From Flavobacteriaceae bacterium (lineage in GTDB: Bacteria > Bacteroidota > Bacteroidia > Flavobacteriales > Flavobacteriaceae), in assembly GCA_028284745.1 (NCBI GenBank), contig JANQRC010000071.1:1-45408 (forward strand): 45,408 bases of DNA, in the 5' to 3' direction. A program made the translations under genes and the position numbers. Shown here piece by piece: positions 18,695 through 26,358 of this stretch; the stretch's first letter is position 1; each line of letters opens with the position of its first letter. The notes beneath the pieces were generated by a model. It was not told where the DNA came from. It did not search any database and was given only the letters and a program-made list of their open reading frames with translations.

Positions 18695-19375
18695 ATGAAA
18701 ATCACTTATTTAGGGCATGCTTCTCTTCTGATAGCCTTTAATGGGAAAAGATTGTTGTTCGACCCCTTTATCACTGGGAATCCTTTGGCAAAGGATATTG
18801 ATATTGCAACGATCGAAGCCGATTATATCTTGATCACGCATGGCCATCAAGACCATGTATTAGACGTTGAAGCGATAGCCAACCGAACAGGCGCGATGTT
18901 GATCTCTAATTTCGAGATCATTTCTTGGTTTGGTGAAAAAGGGGTAAAGGGACATCCCATGAATCATGGAGGCAAATTTGATTTCGACTTCGGAACCGTA
19001 AAGTATGTCAATGCCATTCATTCCAGCGTACTGCCCGATGGCACCTATGGTGGTAACCAAGGGGGTTTTGTGATATGGGATGAGGACCAGTGCCTTTATG
19101 TGGCCGGGGATACTGCTCTCACACTTGACATGAAGCTAATACCAATGACATGTCCTAAATTAGACATTGCCATATTGCCTATTGGCGACAACTTTACCAT
19201 GGGATATGAAGATGCGCTGATCGCTAGCGACCTTGTAGGCTGTAGTAGGGTGCTAGGCTATCATTTTGACACGTTTCCTCCTATCGAGATCGACAAGGAA
19301 AAAGCTAAACAACTATTTTCAGAAGACGGGAAGGAATTAATCGTCCCTGAGATCGGTGAAAGCTTCGAGGTCTAA
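18695..19375 (+). CDS. MBL-fold metal-dependent hydrolase (UPF0173 type)
   Basis: This 226-residue cytoplasmic protein is a compact metallo-beta-lactamase-fold hydrolase of the UPF0173/YtkL type. It starts with MKITYLGHASLLIAF, and the metal site motif is THGHQDHVLD near residue 49. Further ligand positions are in NAIHSS, VAGDTALTLDMKL and LGYHFDTFPPIE. Length and order match the family, whose natural substrate is not established. It follows rodA by 22 bp on the same strand and ends facing the convergent nuclease gene. Confidence 0.92.
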   Translation: MKITYLGHASLLIAFNGKRLLFDPFITGNPLAKDIDIATIEADYILITHGHQDHVLDVEAIANRTGAMLISNFEIISWFGEKGVKGHPMNHGGKFDFDFGTVKYVNAIHSSVLPDGTYGGNQGGFVIWDEDQCLYVAGDTALTLDMKLIPMTCPKLDIAILPIGDNFTMGYEDALIASDLVGCSRVLGYHFDTFPPIEIDKEKAKQLFSEDGKELIVPEIGESFEV

Positions 19376-19425
19376 TACTTGAACACCTCATCCCAACCTT
19401 TTCTGAAGGAAAGAAAGCTTATTAT

Positions 19426-20235
19426 TTATCTAAAACTCCAGCCTTTATAGCTATCCGAGCCTTCCAATCGTTCTTCTTTTTCATCGTCCAGTTGCGGAAA
19501 GAAGTCGATACCTGTCATTTCCTCTATCTTATCTACCGAGACCACAAATTCATACAAAGGCCTGTTAGAATCTTGATGTGGAAGCAGAAAGGCGATCATC
19601 TTCGTGTCTCCTCCAGAATTGTCGAGCAATATCTTATAGAATTGCCTTGGCACCGAAACATGGTCGTCCCCTATGGTCTTCAATCCCTTTTTTAAAACAC
19701 CTCCTGTTACCACGTATACACCATCGTACCTACTGGCCCAATAACGTACTTTTTGCTCGAGGCGATTCCATACCCCAGCATTGAACGCATGCTCTTGAGG
19801 GGAGATATTTGAAGTGAGAAACGTTTCTTCATACGCTTGTTCAGAAAACCTACGATCTCCGGCAGGGCATAGATGCCCGCGGTCATAACCAGAATTCTTG
19901 TAGTTGCGCCAATGTGCTGCTTTGGTCTTCACGGCCTTATCTACTTCAAAGTATGGGCGTTCATGATCATGTCGTGCCAAATGGTGCTTTTTCAGTTCGT
20001 ATGCGACCCACTCTGCCTGCTCATGGTCTTCGTTGTAAGATAGCGAGTAATGACCGTGATGAATCACCTGTCCGGTGGTTGATGTGGGCAGGTAGAATTC
20101 ATTCGTGGTCTCTTTGGGCAACTCGGCTTCCTTTTCGATCTTGATGGTCTCAGGGCTCTTGTAATATTCATCGAAAAGGTAGAAGCCTACCACAGTGGCC
20201 ACTAATAGCAGATAATAGGTGGTTCTCTTGTTCAT
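19426..20235 (-). CDS. DNA/RNA non-specific endonuclease (NucA/Serratia type)
   Basis: The 269-residue protein has an N-terminal membrane anchor or signal (residues 5-21). A beta-beta-alpha metal nuclease domain follows. The catalytic motif is DRGHLCPAGDRRFS with general base His121; the downstream metal-binding Asn lies in FLTSNISPQEHAFN. Such enzymes degrade DNA and RNA outside the cytoplasm for nutrition or biofilm turnover. It lies 4 bp after the ABC permease gene ends and is probably cotranscribed with it and the protease upstream. Confidence 0.93.
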   Translation of the reverse strand: MNKRTTYYLLLVATVVGFYLFDEYYKSPETIKIEKEAELPKETTNEFYLPTSTTGQVIHHGHYSLSYNEDHEQAEWVAYELKKHHLARHDHERPYFEVDKAVKTKAAHWRNYKNSGYDRGHLCPAGDRRFSEQAYEETFLTSNISPQEHAFNAGVWNRLEQKVRYWASRYDGVYVVTGGVLKKGLKTIGDDHVSVPRQFYKILLDNSGGDTKMIAFLLPHQDSNRPLYEFVVSVDKIEEMTGIDFFPQLDDEKEERLEGSDSYKGWSFR

Positions 20236-20239
20236 AATT

Positions 20240-21349
20240 TCACGTCTTCACATCCAAGGCATCACGAAGCGCGTTGCCCATCAGCATAAAGGCCATGACC
20301 AAACTCATGATCGCCAGGCCTGGGATCATGGCAAGGTAGGGCTTTCCTAAAATGATATAACTATAATGGTCTTTGATCATGGCTCCCCAGCTGGGCGTTG
20401 GTGGCTGTGCGCCAATCCCTAAAAAGCTAAGGCCGCTCTCGATCAAAATGGCCGCCGCAAAATTAGCTGCCGAGATCACGATCACTGGTGCCATGATGTT
20501 AGGTAGAATGTGTCTGAAAATAATTCGTAGGTCTCTATATCCCAATGCCCGGGCAGCAGTAACGTATTGCATCTCTTTAACGCTTATCACTTGGCCTCGC
20601 ACAACGCGCGCCACCTCGACCCACATGGTAAGTCCTACAGCGATGAACACCTGCCAAAAACCTTTGCCAAGTGCCAACGTGATGGCAATGACCAGTAACA
20701 AGGTAGGGATAGACCACATCACATTGATCAGCCACATGACGGCTGCATCTATCTTCCCCCCAAAATAACCTGCAATGGCCCCAAAGAATATTCCGATGAC
20801 CAATGAGATAAGGACCGCCACAAATCCGATAGAGAACGAAATACGTGCACCGACCAACATTCTGCTAAGCAGATCGCGACCGTACTTGTCGGTTCCCCAG
20901 TGAAATTTCTTGGTCTCAATATATATCGAAGGAATCTCTTCTAGCTTCGTCCCTTCAGGAAACCTATCTAATGACAACCCTTTGGTTAGCCCTTTTTGCT
21001 CTTCGGAAGCATATTCTGTGATAAAGAATTGTTCGTCCCTAATTTCGTGAGAAGCGATCGGAATCTCAGTAGCACTATCGTTTTTACCATATAAAAGCCT
21101 GTCAAGAAGAGATTGTTCTTGCTGCTCTTTTGATGGAATCCGAAGCATTTCCACAGAAAAACCAGGCGACTTAGAGTGTATGGACACATGCATCTGATTT
21201 GCATTTGCAGAATCATCGGGTGCGAAAATATAGCATGTCAACGCAATCAATCCACAGAAAACAATGAACCAGAAACTGAAAACGCCCCAAAAATTCTTCT
21301 TGAACTTCTGGAGCGCTAACTGTGTTAACGAATTGGGTCTTTCTGCCAT
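20240..21349 (-). CDS. ABC transporter permease (DppC/OppC family)
   Basis: The 369-residue inner-membrane protein resembles the DppC/OppC half of peptide or nickel importers. It has one N-terminal helix (about 20-41), a long polar segment of ~120 residues, and then five helices in the permease domain. That domain carries HWGTDKYGRDLLSRMLVGAR and the cytoplasmic EAA loop (RALGYRDLRIIFRHILPNI). The polar segment before the GTD motif is longer than in ordinary OppC. No DppB partner, ATPase or binding protein is present here, so partners must be elsewhere. It starts 6 bp after the protease gene ends. Confidence 0.9.
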   Translation of the reverse strand: MAERPNSLTQLALQKFKKNFWGVFSFWFIVFCGLIALTCYIFAPDDSANANQMHVSIHSKSPGFSVEMLRIPSKEQQEQSLLDRLLYGKNDSATEIPIASHEIRDEQFFITEYASEEQKGLTKGLSLDRFPEGTKLEEIPSIYIETKKFHWGTDKYGRDLLSRMLVGARISFSIGFVAVLISLVIGIFFGAIAGYFGGKIDAAVMWLINVMWSIPTLLLVIAITLALGKGFWQVFIAVGLTMWVEVARVVRGQVISVKEMQYVTAARALGYRDLRIIFRHILPNIMAPVIVISAANFAAAILIESGLSFLGIGAQPPTPSWGAMIKDHYSYIILGKPYLAMIPGLAIMSLVMAFMLMGNALRDALDVKT

Positions 21350-21355
21350 AAAGGC

Positions 21356-23500
21356 CTATCCTTTTACGTTGGCTACCTTTTGCTTTTGAAGGTAATTCAG
21401 TTGAAGGTCTTGTAACACGTTGATGGCCTCATCGATGTATACATCCTGAGAAAGGGACTTATGCCATCTCGTCCTTTTTTCCATAAGGATAGAGTCTGTC
21501 TCAAAGAGGCTCACTTCGTATGGGAGTGATTGGAATGATAAGGTATTCGTATATTGCTCTAATGTCTTGAAGCGCTCTAGATATGCCTCATCTTCTTCAA
21601 CCTCTTGCTTGTAAGCTGCATAATTAAGCGTGTAGGTATTATTGTCGCTTTGTGTCTTCAACCATTTTGCATTTTCCTCGATAAGCTGAATATAATTGTT
21701 CTGCTTCATACGTTCGTTACTGTTCTTGATCGTTCCTTGGTAATCGATGTAGCCGTCCCACGGCTCGATCTTGGCAGGATTGATCTTATCCCATGGCAAT
21801 GGATTGTCTTGGTCTTTTTCTCCTATATCGATATAGCTGTAGCGATCCGCAATGACAATGTCACTCTCAACACCTTCTAGCTGAGTTGAGCCTCCATTGA
21901 CACGATAGAACTTTTGGGTCGTGACCTTCAATGCACCAACGTCGCCTTCGGTACTACTGCGTATGAACTGGTTCAGGTCGTATACATTTTGCACAGTGCC
22001 TTTCCCATATGTTTGCTTGCTTCCGATAACGATAGCTCGCTTATAATCTTGCATGGCGGCGGCAAGTATCTCAGAAGCTGACGCAGACAGCTCGTTTACC
22101 ATGATCACCAATGGGCCATCCCAACTTATAGATTGATCACGGTCTTTCAATACTTCCTTGCGCTCACCAACAGATTTTACTTGTACAATGGGGCCTTGTT
22201 TGATGAACAGCCCAGCCATATCGACCACGGTTGCCAAAGAACCGCCTCCGTTACCCCTCAGATCGATCACAAGCCCTTCCATGCCTTGACTTTTCAATCT
22301 TTCGATTTCTCGCTTGACATCTGCGGCGGCATTGACTTTCTCTGGATTTTTAAAGTCTATGTAGAATTGAGGCAAGTTGATCAGTCCAAACTTTCGATCG
22401 CCTTTCTTTACCAGCGCACTTTTGGCGTAGGCCTCTTCTAACTCAACAACGTCCCTAATGATGGAGACAATGTCTACATTGCCATCTACACGTTTTACGG
22501 TAAGCTTTACCTCGGTGCCCTTCGGGCCTTTGATGAGCTTCACGGCATCATCCAAACGCATGCCTGTGATCTCTACAGGTTCTTCTTCGCCTTGTGCTAC
22601 CTTTAGGATGGTATCACCTACATCCAACAAATTATCGCGCCAGGTAGGTCCTCCTGAAATCACTTCTACGATCTTGATGTTCCCGTCCTTCTTCTGCAAT
22701 CTTGCGCCGATACCTTCGAACTTTCCAGACATGCGCATGTCAAATCGATCCTTGTCTTCTGGTGCAAAATAAAATGTGTGCGGGTCAAACTCTTGCACAA
22801 TGGCATTGATGTAGATCGAGAACCAATCCTTACGTTCTAGGTCGTTGATGATATCAAAGTAATCATTTAGCGTGTTCAATGTAGAAGTCCTGGCCTCTTC
22901 CTCTATTTCTTGCAATGTTTTCTTCTCTTCTGCCTTTTCATTGTCTAGCACTCGGTCATCGTAGCCGCTCAATGTAGAAAACTTTAGCTGCTTGCGCCAT
23001 TTTTCGATCATTTCCTTTTTGTTCCTCACATAAGGGAGCGATTCAAAATCAACATTGATAGATTCGTCTTTAGAGTAATCAAAGGGTTCCTCCAAGACTT
23101 TTTCATAGATGCGTTGTGCCTCTTCCATCCGTTGCATCAACCGCTCATGCGCAACATTGAAAAATGTGATGTCTTGTGATTGGATCTGTTCGTCAAGTCG
23201 GTATTTAAAAGGTTCAAAGTCTTTGATATCCGAAGCATAGAAATAGCGTTTCTGTGGATCCAACTCGTTGATAAAGTCCATGAACACATTCTCAGAGAAG
23301 TTATCATCGATGTCCTTAGGGTCGAAATGCCCGCGCTCTAGCACAAAAGTGATAAGTTCTATAAGTAGCTTGTCTTTCTCCGGATTGTCGAACTGTTTTG
23401 GTCTGAAACTCCAAAAAGCGACCGCTGCTATGGCCACCAATAGCAAATATTTGTAATTCCTCTTCATGAATGATAGGATTTTCTGCATCAAATTTTTCAT
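21356..23500 (-). CDS. prc: Carboxy-terminal processing peptidase (Prc/Tsp, S41)
   Basis: The 714-residue periplasmic protease trims or degrades proteins from their C-termini. It has an N-terminal signal anchor (MKRNYKYLLLVAIAAVAF, beginning at residue 12; the exact start is uncertain among three Met codons), a helical domain (40-230), a PDZ domain (about 245-340, with GIGARL and GPTWRDNLL), the S41 catalytic domain and a Prc-type C-terminal domain. Aligned on E. coli Prc, the catalytic residues are Ser474 (middle Ser of SASASE), Asp485 (AMQDY) and Lys500 (YGKGT). It heads a minus-strand group with the permease and nuclease. Confidence 0.95.
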   Translation of the reverse strand: MKNLMQKILSFMKRNYKYLLLVAIAAVAFWSFRPKQFDNPEKDKLLIELITFVLERGHFDPKDIDDNFSENVFMDFINELDPQKRYFYASDIKDFEPFKYRLDEQIQSQDITFFNVAHERLMQRMEEAQRIYEKVLEEPFDYSKDESINVDFESLPYVRNKKEMIEKWRKQLKFSTLSGYDDRVLDNEKAEEKKTLQEIEEEARTSTLNTLNDYFDIINDLERKDWFSIYINAIVQEFDPHTFYFAPEDKDRFDMRMSGKFEGIGARLQKKDGNIKIVEVISGGPTWRDNLLDVGDTILKVAQGEEEPVEITGMRLDDAVKLIKGPKGTEVKLTVKRVDGNVDIVSIIRDVVELEEAYAKSALVKKGDRKFGLINLPQFYIDFKNPEKVNAAADVKREIERLKSQGMEGLVIDLRGNGGGSLATVVDMAGLFIKQGPIVQVKSVGERKEVLKDRDQSISWDGPLVIMVNELSASASEILAAAMQDYKRAIVIGSKQTYGKGTVQNVYDLNQFIRSSTEGDVGALKVTTQKFYRVNGGSTQLEGVESDIVIADRYSYIDIGEKDQDNPLPWDKINPAKIEPWDGYIDYQGTIKNSNERMKQNNYIQLIEENAKWLKTQSDNNTYTLNYAAYKQEVEEDEAYLERFKTLEQYTNTLSFQSLPYEVSLFETDSILMEKRTRWHKSLSQDVYIDEAINVLQDLQLNYLQKQKVANVKG

Positions 23501-23624
23501 CTAAATTAACGAAAAAACCATGCCAAGCTTGTAGTCCCTGCCTAATTTTTTGTTAAACGCACCCTAACGATCGAGTAAAATGCAAAATCTGTATTTTTAT
23601 GCTCGAAAAATTTCGTACTCTACA

Positions 23625-24401
23625 ATGGAAAAACCTCTTATTCTAGTAACGAACGACGATGGCATCACGGCACCGGGCATTAGAGCCCTCATTGAAGTGA
23701 TGAACGAGATCGGTGATGTGGTGGTCGTGGCACCTGATAGTCCACAGTCGGCGATGGGGCATGCCATCACTATAAATTCTACCTTGTATTGTAGCCCAAT
23801 ATCTATCAACGACAGCCAGCCACAAATAGAGTATACCTGCTCTGGAACACCGGCCGATTGCGTGAAGTTGGCCGTGAATGAGATCCTGAATCGCAGGCCA
23901 GACCTTTGTGTCTCTGGCATCAACCATGGTTCTAACTCTTCGATCAACGTTATCTACTCTGGAACGATGAGCGCTGCTGTTGAAGCAGGTATCGAGGGGA
24001 TCCCAGCGATTGGCTTTTCGCTATTGGACTACAATTGGGAGGCCGATTTTGAGGCTGTAAAAGATCATGTGAGGCAGATCACCCTAAATGCCTTGGAGCA
24101 TGGAATTCCTCAGGATGTAGTATTGAATGTGAACTTCCCCAAGCTGAAAAAAGAAGAGATCAAAGGTGTGAAGGTATGCCGCCAGGCACGTGCCACATGG
24201 GTCGAAGAATTTGACAAACGCACCAATCCGCAAGGAAGGCATTATTATTGGCTTACCGGCAAGTTTGTAAACCATGATGGCGGTGAAGATACTGATGAGT
24301 GGGCGCTTGCCAATGGATATGTCTCCGTGGTGCCCGTTCAATTTGACCTGACAGCCCATCATGCCATTCAACAAATAAATCGCTGGAAACTGGATGCGTA
24401 A
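23625..24401 (+). CDS. surE: 5'/3'-nucleotidase SurE
   Basis: SurE is a metal-dependent nucleotidase that dephosphorylates nucleoside monophosphates and helps stress survival. From the ATG at 23625 it has 258 residues. The metal site is formed by ILVTNDDGITAPG (Asp11, Asp12), the Ser in DSPQSAMGHA, and Asn in CVSGINHGSN. The upstream in-frame ATG at 23580 would add 15 residues not found in the family, so the later start is chosen. It overlaps the following small membrane protein gene by 8 bp, and lpxB follows that. Confidence 0.95.
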   Translation: MEKPLILVTNDDGITAPGIRALIEVMNEIGDVVVVAPDSPQSAMGHAITINSTLYCSPISINDSQPQIEYTCSGTPADCVKLAVNEILNRRPDLCVSGINHGSNSSINVIYSGTMSAAVEAGIEGIPAIGFSLLDYNWEADFEAVKDHVRQITLNALEHGIPQDVVLNVNFPKLKKEEIKGVKVCRQARATWVEEFDKRTNPQGRHYYWLTGKFVNHDGGEDTDEWALANGYVSVVPVQFDLTAHHAIQQINRWKLDA

Positions 24402-24672
24402 ACAACTACTTGCAGGCATCTGTATTGGCATCGTACTTCCCGTTTTGGGTGCGATGCTCTACACAATGCTATTTTCAGACCTTAGCCTTAAAAGCTCTTT
24501 TGAGACCTTATATGAACAGAAAAGAATTGGCAGCGTGATCACATTGGGGGCACTGCCTAGCTTGCTCGTCTTCTTTATTTGCATGAGAAAAAAGAAAGAC
24601 CTCATCGCCCGAGGCATCCTTTTAGGTACTTTTATGTGGGCAATCGTAATGGTAGTCATCAAATTCTCTTAG
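24394..24672 (+). CDS. Small membrane protein of unknown function
   Basis: The 92-residue protein has three predicted membrane helices (about residues 5-27, 45-63 and 70-90), separated by short polar loops containing DLSLKSSFETLYEQKRIGSV and RKKKDLIAR. No family is recognised. It overlaps surE by 8 bp and ends 1 bp before lpxB, so it is clearly translated within that unit. A role in lipid A or envelope work is only a guess from position. Confidence 0.85.
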   Translation: MRKQLLAGICIGIVLPVLGAMLYTMLFSDLSLKSSFETLYEQKRIGSVITLGALPSLLVFFICMRKKKDLIARGILLGTFMWAIVMVVIKFS

Positions 24673-24673
24673 G

Positions 24674-25789
24674 ATGAAGTATTATATCATTTCTGGTGAA
24701 GCTTCCGGCGATCTGCACGCCTCCAACCTGATGAGGGCACTGAAGAACGTTGATCACAAGGCTGAGTTTCGCATATGGGGTGGCGATCTTATGGAAGCCG
24801 AAGGTGGTGTACAGGTGATGCACTACAAAGAGCGGTCGTACATGGGATTCTTGGAAGTAGTTCAGAATCTGGGAACTACCTTGAGCAACATAAAATTCTG
24901 CAAGCAAGACATCGAAGCCTACCAACCCGACGTCATCATCTTTGTTGACTATTCAGGCTTTAACTTACGCATTGCCAAATGGGCCAAACCCAAGGGTTTC
25001 AGAACACATTACTACATCAGTCCACAGGTATGGGCTTCGAGAGAAGGCCGCGTAAAGGCCATAAAGCAACACATCGACAAGATGTTTGTGATACTACCTT
25101 TTGTCAAAGATTTCTATGAGAAAAAGCATAACTATCCCGTAGAATATGTGGGGCATCCATTGATCGATGCCATCAATGACCGAAAGCAGGTAGACGAGGA
25201 CCATTTCAAGAAAGAGCATGATCTAGATATAAAAAAGCCAGTTATTGCCTTACTTCCGGGAAGCCGTAAACAAGAAATCAAGAAAATGCTCTCTGTGATG
25301 TTGAGCGTTGTCAACGATTTTCCAGGTCATCAATTTGTAATTGCCGGCGCACCTAGTCAAGATTTTGCATTTTACCAACAATTTATCACTAATGATAGTG
25401 TAAAATTCGTAGCCAACAGAACGTATGACCTCCTGAGCATAGCCACCGCTGCATTGGTCACCAGCGGAACTGCCACTTTAGAAACAGCCTTGTTCAAGGT
25501 TCCACAGGTGGTTTGCTATCGCGGCAATTGGCTTTCGTATCAGATCGCCAAACGGATCATCACCCTGAAGTACATTTCTCTGGTGAACCTCGTTATGGAC
25601 AAAGAGGTCGTAAAAGAATTGATCCAAAACGACCTGAACACCAAAAATCTAAAGATCGAGCTGGCACGAATTTTGGACAAACATAAGCGTGTACAGTTCT
25701 TTATGGACTATTATGACCTGGAGAAGAAGCTAGGCGGAAAAGGCGCAAGTGAAAAAGCCGCCCGCTTGATCTACGAAGATCTGCAATGA
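24674..25789 (+). CDS. lpxB: Lipid-A-disaccharide synthase
   Basis: LpxB joins UDP-2,3-diacylglucosamine with lipid X to form the lipid A disaccharide at the cytoplasmic face of the inner membrane. The 371-residue protein has the GT19 hallmarks: ISGEASGDLHASNLMRAL at the start, MGFLEVVQNL near 57, VFVDYSG-like FVDYSGFNLRIA near 92, YISPQVWASREGRVKAI near 115, and LLPGSRKQEI near 195. The C-terminal half has TSGTATLETALF and VPQVVCYRG. It is the third gene of the surE unit. Confidence 0.96.
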   Translation: MKYYIISGEASGDLHASNLMRALKNVDHKAEFRIWGGDLMEAEGGVQVMHYKERSYMGFLEVVQNLGTTLSNIKFCKQDIEAYQPDVIIFVDYSGFNLRIAKWAKPKGFRTHYYISPQVWASREGRVKAIKQHIDKMFVILPFVKDFYEKKHNYPVEYVGHPLIDAINDRKQVDEDHFKKEHDLDIKKPVIALLPGSRKQEIKKMLSVMLSVVNDFPGHQFVIAGAPSQDFAFYQQFITNDSVKFVANRTYDLLSIATAALVTSGTATLETALFKVPQVVCYRGNWLSYQIAKRIITLKYISLVNLVMDKEVVKELIQNDLNTKNLKIELARILDKHKRVQFFMDYYDLEKKLGGKGASEKAARLIYEDLQ

Positions 25790-25823
25790 TTTTCCTTTCT
25801 TTGTGAAATATAAAATACCCTTT

Positions 25824-26318
25824 ATGAAAAAAATTCTACAACTGCTCTTTGTACTGATCTTGTCCGCATGTGGTGGGAAGAAGAAAACTGCAGATACTGC
25901 ACCCACTAACAATAATGACCCACATCCGGTAAAATTCAGTTTGGCTGAAGATATCGTGGAAACGGCTAAAAGTTATGATGGCACACCCTATAAATATGCG
26001 GGCACGACTCGCAAGGGAATGGATTGCTCTGGACTGGTCTATACTGCCTTTAAAGCACATGGTAAAGATTTGCCTAGAGCTTCGTATCTAATGGCAGAAA
26101 AAGGCAAAGAGATCTCCTTGAACGACGTCCGCAAAGGCGACCTACTCTTTTTTAAGACCAGTAAAAGAAATCGGATCAGCCATGTTGGGCTCGTGGTCTC
26201 TGAAGAGGGGGAGCCCGTTCGGTTCATTCATGCAACGACCAGTCGAGGTGTACTGACTTCCTCACTGTTAGAAAATTACTGGAAGAACACATTCGTAGGA
26301 ATAAAAAGAATTTTGTAG
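25824..26318 (+). CDS. NlpC/P60 (C40) lipoprotein peptidase
   Basis: From the ATG at 25824 the protein has 164 residues: a lipoprotein signal (MKKILQLLFVLILSAC, lipidated Cys16), a low-complexity linker rich in Thr, Asn and Pro, and an NlpC/P60 domain. The active-site Cys is in GMDCSGLVYTAF, with the first His in ISHVGLVV and a second in FIHATTSRG. Such enzymes cut gamma-D-Glu-diaminopimelate bonds in peptidoglycan. A GTG at 25803 would add seven residues before the signal and is disfavoured. It is 34 bp after lpxB and 40 bp before comEC. Confidence 0.93.
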   Translation: MKKILQLLFVLILSACGGKKKTADTAPTNNNDPHPVKFSLAEDIVETAKSYDGTPYKYAGTTRKGMDCSGLVYTAFKAHGKDLPRASYLMAEKGKEISLNDVRKGDLLFFKTSKRNRISHVGLVVSEEGEPVRFIHATTSRGVLTSSLLENYWKNTFVGIKRIL

Positions 26319-26358
26319 TTAAAAAGCTACATTATTTTAGTATATTTCGTATAGTTCT

